In this document: positions 60,050 to 64,000 of the stretch, piece after piece
How positions within the stretch are numbered: position 1 is the first letter of the stretch
Layout of the letters: each line of letters begins with the position of its first letter
Assembly (NCBI GenBank): GCA_934202965.1
Contig: CAKPYN010000006.1
Span: forward strand, 40,566 to 104,565
Direction: 5' to 3'
DNA from: an uncultured Megasphaera sp.
GTDB lineage: Bacteria > Bacillota > Negativicutes > Veillonellales > Megasphaeraceae
Length of the DNA stretch: 64,000 bases
Position numbers and translations under genes: made by a program
Notes under the pieces: model-generated
The model's input: only the letters and a program-made list of their open reading frames with translations
Databases searched by the model: none
What the model was told of the DNA's origin: nothing

Positions 60050-62470
60050 TTATAAAATTCCTCGCAAAAAATGACCTCGCGTTACAGCCTGATTTTCTTT
60101 ACTAAATAGCATCGTTTCCAAGCCGTCGCATAACCGTCTGTATTGCGTTGTCATCTGTTCAATCCAGGCTGCTGAACGGCCTCGCCCTTCAATTCGCAGC
60201 CATTGGATACCTGCTCGCTGCAGCTCATGAAAATACGGTACCATATCCAAATCTTTACTATTTAGAATATGATTCCGGCAATACTGATCCGTTACAATAG
60301 GAAATTGTTCATCTCGGCGGTCCTGCAGGGCAAATGTATGATGCACACACGGTGCCGGACACATTTTTTTGCATCCCTTACCATCAAATGCTGCCATCGA
60401 GCAATATTCCGTAATCATCATTTCCAGTTTACCCTGTACGACAGCTTCCAGCGGTACCGTACTGTTTGCTGCGATTTTCTGAATCTGCCGCAGCGACGCT
60501 TCCGTCGATACCGTAATGCCCTGACAGCCTAAGCGTACATATTCCTGCGCTGCTAAGCTATTAAATATATTCAAGGACCAATCAGCATATATCGGCACAT
60601 CTAAGCCTAATTCCTTGCACAACGTAAATACGCTCATCGCCCCAGCATAGATACCAACAGCCCCGCATTGAATAGCCGTCTTTAATTCCTGCCGTACAGC
60701 TTGCACATTTTTTTCGGTAATAATTCGCGGCGTTGCTGCCCATAATTCGACTTCATGTTCTTCCGCTATTTCAACGGCTTCTTCCCACTGATTTAACGAA
60801 AAAGGACGATGCGTGTAGGATTCACCGCCAAAAATAACACGATATGCACCGCCTCGTGCTGCCGCTGCTACACCTTCTAAGGTATCACAACGAACGACAA
60901 CGCCCCTATCATCCAACGGCGAAAACAATGTCTCATCAGGGCTTACATAGGTATCCCGCCCTGCCTGAGGACGAACATATTCTTTCTCTATCATGTCCAT
61001 CAATCTATCCACAGCCTGACGGCGCAATGTATTGAGAACGCTAGCAGGAATCATGTAGCCGTCAGCCCACAACGTAACATCTGCTAATGTAAATATTGTA
61101 TCACCCAAGCGGTTTAACTGTTCATACACCCATGTTTGATCTGCCGGACGTCGTTTGGCCAGCTGTACAATATAATCTGACACAACTTCTGCAGTATGAC
61201 CATTTTCATCCCAAACAGTCAAGCGCAATATATTCTGCTCATTGACATCCACATGACCATAGATAGGAATACGCCGTGTCAAGTTATTGTGGCTGTTTGG
61301 GCGATCTTCTTTGCGAGATAAACGATACAGTGTGCCAACGCAAGCATCCTGACGGCGCAACTGTAAGGTAAACTGCTTTTTATTGGTAAAAGAGCCAATT
61401 GCATTCTGTATTTCATCTACGAATTCCTGTCCATCAGGGCTTATGATTTTAATCATATCCCCCGCTGCCAACGGTTCATTGACGATGACATCTACCTGCG
61501 TACCTTGTACAGCTGTTACCTTGCCAACATGATACCCTTGATTACCGCTGTTCTTTTGCGTAATCGTGGTTCTGCCAATCGTCCCCGTTAAAAAATCATG
61601 CTGGTATGTCCGATTAAAGCTTTCTGCTGTTTCTTCCTGAGATTGACGCAGTGCCTTTTGTTGTTCCTGCGGTGAACGACTACAGCTGTCTATCATACGT
61701 CGGTATGCTTCTACGACAGTGTGTACATAGCCCGTTCCTTTCATACGGCCCTCAATTTTAAATGACGAAACACCGGCATTTAGCAAGGTATGTATATATT
61801 CTAAACTATTCAAATCTTTTAAGCTCAACAGATACTGTTCACCCTTGGTCAAGGCTTTTCCATCTTTTAGCAAGGTATAGGGCAGACGGCATGGCTGTGC
61901 ACAAGCACCGCGATTCCCGCTGCGGCCGCCAATGAAACTGCTCATCAAGCATTGTCCGGAATAGGACATGCAAGATGCGCCATGAATAAACACTTCGATC
62001 GCCATCGACGTATGCGCACAAATGGATCGGATTTCATCCAACGGCACTTCACGTGCCAATACGGCCTGTGTGAATCCCAACGATTCCAAAAATTTCACGC
62101 CTGCCAAATCGGCAACAGCCATCTGCGTACTGCCGTGCAACGGCAAATTCGGTGCTACCTGCCTTGCCAGTACGGCTACAACCATGTCCTGAACAATAAT
62201 CCCATCGACCTGCATGGTATCTAGCCGCCGCAAATACGCTGCTAATTCTTTTACTTCTTTATCCGCTATCAGAATATTGACTGTCACATATATTCTGACA
62301 CCAAAGGCATGAGCCGTACGCACGGCCTTTTCCAGCTCTTCATCTGAAAGATTATGCGCAAATTTACGGGCATTAAACGCTTTACCACCCAAATATACTG
62401 CATCTGCACCTGCATCAATTGCCGTCCATACCTGTGATAATGACCCTGCCGGCGCCAATAATTCTGCCAT
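60050..62470 (-). CDS. U32 family peptidase/DUF3656 (RlhA-like)
   Basis: An 806-residue member of the U32 'collagenase-like' family with C-terminal DUF3656, a group that includes the RNA/ubiquinone hydroxylases RlhA/UbiU. Two U32 modules are visible: one at the N-terminus (MAELLAPAGS, GADAVYLGG) with the cysteine set CMSYSGQCLMSSF...GACAQPCR near 165-190, and one near the C-terminus with KMCPAPCVHH. The cysteines fit a 4Fe-4S cluster-binding hydroxylase rather than a protease. The ATG at 62470 has GGAGG upstream. It is 18 bases upstream of mutS2. Confidence 0.88.
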   Translation of the reverse strand: MAELLAPAGSLSQVWTAIDAGADAVYLGGKAFNARKFAHNLSDEELEKAVRTAHAFGVRIYVTVNILIADKEVKELAAYLRRLDTMQVDGIIVQDMVVAVLARQVAPNLPLHGSTQMAVADLAGVKFLESLGFTQAVLAREVPLDEIRSICAHTSMAIEVFIHGASCMSYSGQCLMSSFIGGRSGNRGACAQPCRLPYTLLKDGKALTKGEQYLLSLKDLNSLEYIHTLLNAGVSSFKIEGRMKGTGYVHTVVEAYRRMIDSCSRSPQEQQKALRQSQEETAESFNRTYQHDFLTGTIGRTTITQKNSGNQGYHVGKVTAVQGTQVDVIVNEPLAAGDMIKIISPDGQEFVDEIQNAIGSFTNKKQFTLQLRRQDACVGTLYRLSRKEDRPNSHNNLTRRIPIYGHVDVNEQNILRLTVWDENGHTAEVVSDYIVQLAKRRPADQTWVYEQLNRLGDTIFTLADVTLWADGYMIPASVLNTLRRQAVDRLMDMIEKEYVRPQAGRDTYVSPDETLFSPLDDRGVVVRCDTLEGVAAAARGGAYRVIFGGESYTHRPFSLNQWEEAVEIAEEHEVELWAATPRIITEKNVQAVRQELKTAIQCGAVGIYAGAMSVFTLCKELGLDVPIYADWSLNIFNSLAAQEYVRLGCQGITVSTEASLRQIQKIAANSTVPLEAVVQGKLEMMITEYCSMAAFDGKGCKKMCPAPCVHHTFALQDRRDEQFPIVTDQYCRNHILNSKDLDMVPYFHELQRAGIQWLRIEGRGRSAAWIEQMTTQYRRLCDGLETMLFSKENQAVTRGHFLRGIL

Positions 62471-62565
62471 CGTTTTTCCTCCGTTTGTATACATACTGAT
62501 TCCATAATATCATTGTTATTATATCATAAATCAGACACAGGAAAAATAGGAGAACCAAGCATCAC

Positions 62566-62599
62566 AAAAGGGAAATCGTATCCAGCGATTTCCCTTTTG
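62566..62599. terminator. Bidirectional terminator after accC
   Basis: AAAAGGGAAATCG and CGATTTCCCTTTT form a 13-bp stem with an 8-base loop, just beyond the accC stop. Confidence 0.87.
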
Positions 62600-62609
62600 C
62601 ATCTACATA

Positions 62610-63141
62610 CTATATATACTCCAATAAATGTTCTTTCAAATAATTCGTATCAATCTTTCCTTGCTGAAAAGCAAAACTAGATAAGATATTCCATTGTAAA
62701 TTAATGGTGGTTTTGATGCTCTTAATCTGAAAATCTTCTAAGGCGCACAACATTTTTTTGATGGCATCTTCTCTCGTCTTGCCATGAACAATGACTTTAG
62801 CAATCATCGAATCATAAAAAGGACTAATAATAGAACCTGCAGCTACACAGGAATCAATGCGAATCCCGTCTCCTTTCGGCGGATCATATACGGTGATTTT
62901 TCCTGGGCTCGGCATAAATTTATTTCCCGGATCTTCGGCATTAATACGGCATTCAATCGCCCAGCCTTGGAGATGAATATCTTCTTGTTTCCACGGCAGC
63001 AGGTCTCCTTGTGCCACTAAAATCTGTGTTTTAACTAAATCCGTTCCGGTAACCATTTCGGTAACGCCATGTTCTACTTGTATGCGCGTATTCATTTCCA
63101 TAAAATAGAAATTTTTATCGCTATCTACGATAAATTCAATC
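62610..63141 (-). pseudogene. accC: Biotin carboxylase C-terminal fragment, cut at its 5' side
   Basis: The C-terminal roughly 175 residues of acetyl-/propionyl-CoA carboxylase biotin carboxylase (or the matching domain of another biotin enzyme). Blocks IEFIVDSDKNFYFMEMNTR, IQVEHGVTEMVTG, WAIECRINAEDPGNKFMPSPGKI and YYDSMIAKVIV-like order match AccC. The frame continues upstream of the internal ATG at 63101 only to about 63141, where homology stops and a stop codon follows. The missing ATP-grasp N-terminal half of about 270 residues is replaced by unrelated, GC-richer DNA. IQVEHG has G where most relatives have P. Confidence 0.88.
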
Positions 63142-63725
63142 GCTTTTTCCTGACCAATGGCATCGAATACCTCCTGTCACAGGAAGTCTTCGACCGGCTC
63201 ATCGCCGAATCGCCAGCTGACCGGTCCGGCAATATCGAACGGCTGCGCATTACCTGGGAAGAAATCATCGCCAAGGCCCGCATATCGCTCATCGTGCCAA
63301 TGCCCTCCTTCATGCGCTATCTGGAAACGGGCCACATCGATCTGACCGACGTCCAATACACCTTGACGCCAGACGAACGGATAGACCATTTGAAGACCAT
63401 CGCCCGGACTCTGACCAAGAGCCAGGGCATCACCTTAGGGACCATGCACTTGTCGTCAGCATTCCTGTCCTACAAAGAAGCCAACTTAGCTTTCTACTCC
63501 AACTACCACATGAGCTTCTTCAAAAAGAACACTCTGGCCATGAACAGCCGGACCGATCCGTTCTACATCATTATCGACAAAGAATTGGACAAGATGGTCC
63601 TGGATTACTTCAATGATATGACCCAGGCGTCGTACTACCAGCCTTGCAGCGCCCAGGACCTGGAAAGCAAAATCAGGATCTACCAACACATGCTGGAAAA
63701 AATCACCAGTTTGGCCGAGGTATAA
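63142..63725 (+). CDS. 3' part of an unknown plus-strand gene (5' end lost at the junction)
   Basis: About 194 residues of a protein I do not recognise, in a more GC-rich style than everything to the left. It begins abruptly (FFLTNGIEYLLSQEVFDRL) and runs to a normal stop and a terminator. Helical content is high and no membrane span is visible. The last part (DLESKIRIYQHMLEKI) looks like an amphipathic helix. A frame extending left to 63069 only reads antisense accC and is not its real start. It could be a regulator or sensor domain; I assign none. Confidence 0.55.
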
Positions 63726-63758
63726 AAAAGGGACTGTCGCAGGTGCGACAGCCCCTTT
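63726..63758 (+). terminator. Terminator of the unknown gene
   Basis: AAAAGGGACTGTCGCA pairs with TGCGACAGCCCCTTTT with a 2-3 base loop, directly after the stop. Confidence 0.88.
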
Positions 63759-63896
63759 TAAGTGGTTAACAGCTAGGTGGTAGCGATCAGTGGTTACAGT
63801 GCGGGGAAATGGTCCCACATGAGATGAAAAGCTTCTATAATCTTCTGTTCGTCTTCATTACCTCTTTTTACAGTTAATACACTCTTTGCTAACAGC

Positions 63897-63928
63897 AAAA
63901 AAGCACTAGCTCATGCTAGTGCTTTTTT
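63897..63928 (-). terminator. Terminator of the rRNA operon
   Basis: AAAAAAGCACTAGC and GCTAGTGCTTTTTT form a stem with T runs on both sides, just past the 5S rRNA. Between 63759 and 63896 I see nothing else. Confidence 0.9.
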
Positions 63929-63932
63929 CGTT

Positions 63933-64000
63933 GAATCAGCGGCTTCCTATCCTCCCAGGGGGCCTCCCCCCAAGTACTTTCGGCGTTTGCAGGCTTAACT
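63933..64000 (-). rRNA. 5S ribosomal RNA, 3' part (5' end outside window)
   Basis: On the minus strand AGTTAAGCCTGCAAACGCCG, followed by the AGTACTTGGGGGGAGG, GGGAGGATAGGAAGC and GCTGATTC blocks, matches the central and 3' part of 5S rRNA. It runs off the right edge; the rest of an rRNA operon would lie further right. Confidence 0.92.

Noticed and set aside
63069..63101. Start of the plus-strand gene at 63069 and start of accC at the internal ATG 63101
   Set aside because: The first reads antisense accC sequence and the second lies within a conserved AccC core; both result from the junction near 63141.
1..64000. CRISPR array, transposase or prophage
   Set aside because: No regularly spaced direct repeats, Cas genes, transposase or phage structural genes were seen; the window is housekeeping and metabolic.

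Overview
The window is AT-rich bacterial chromosome, nearly all coding, with most genes on the minus strand. Low-GC Firmicute hallmarks are present: a rimP-nusA-rnpM-ylxQ-infB-rbfA-nrnA-truB-ribF operon, mutS2, floA/nfeD, a SCIFF peptide with its maturase, and a CIRCE operator. Two secreted SLH-domain proteins and the overall style suggest an anaerobic Negativicute of the Veillonellaceae/Megasphaera kind. That placement is inference; no complete marker rRNA is present.

Layout. 1-1655: suf Fe-S assembly genes (sufC, partial sufB). 2034-3862: a ribosomally made peptide system, with the six-cysteine SCIFF precursor (46 residues, easily missed), its radical-SAM maturase and a small membrane protein. 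3927-8321: a DUF2262-like protein, endonuclease III, LarE, an ADP-ribosylglycohydrolase and nicotinate phosphoribosyltransferase. 8586-14166: a DMT transporter, a split transketolase behind a leader terminator, and two tandem paralogous aminotransferases. 14342-22146: the translation/transcription operon. 22276-28087: an unknown protein, tRNA-Leu(CAG), slt, coaE, mutM, polA and a zinc-ribbon protein. 28237-33747: htpG under a CIRCE element, a phosphohexomutase, an EamA transporter and a HAD phosphatase.

33836-37157 is the most interesting block: a P1B-type ATPase with an SCG motif in place of CPC, two HMA-like proteins lacking metal-binding cysteines, and a small glycine-zipper membrane protein. 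They lie behind one good promoter with a near-perfect Fur box, so the block may be a ferrosome-like iron storage or iron transport locus. 37539-46903 holds a large membrane-anchored coiled-coil protein, a HAD phosphatase with a hairpin between its SD and start codon, two SLH proteins, asparaginase, an amino acid permease and RarD. 47040-51016 is a FloA/NfeD membrane-domain operon. 51161-55667 holds a permease fused to a metal-ligand-less iron-alcohol-dehydrogenase domain, a cytidylate-kinase-like protein and a class III aminotransferase. 56009-62470: a secreted metallophosphoesterase, MutS2 and a U32 peptidase/hydroxylase.

The right end is anomalous. A biotin carboxylase gene is cut at about 63141, where sequence abruptly becomes more GC-rich and encodes the 3' part of an unrelated plus-strand gene. 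A 5S rRNA (minus strand) then runs off the window. This is either a rearrangement or a chimeric join.

Intrinsic terminators are abundant, and three lie inside 5' leaders (split transketolase, amino acid permease, class III aminotransferase), suggesting transcription attenuation by unidentified signals.
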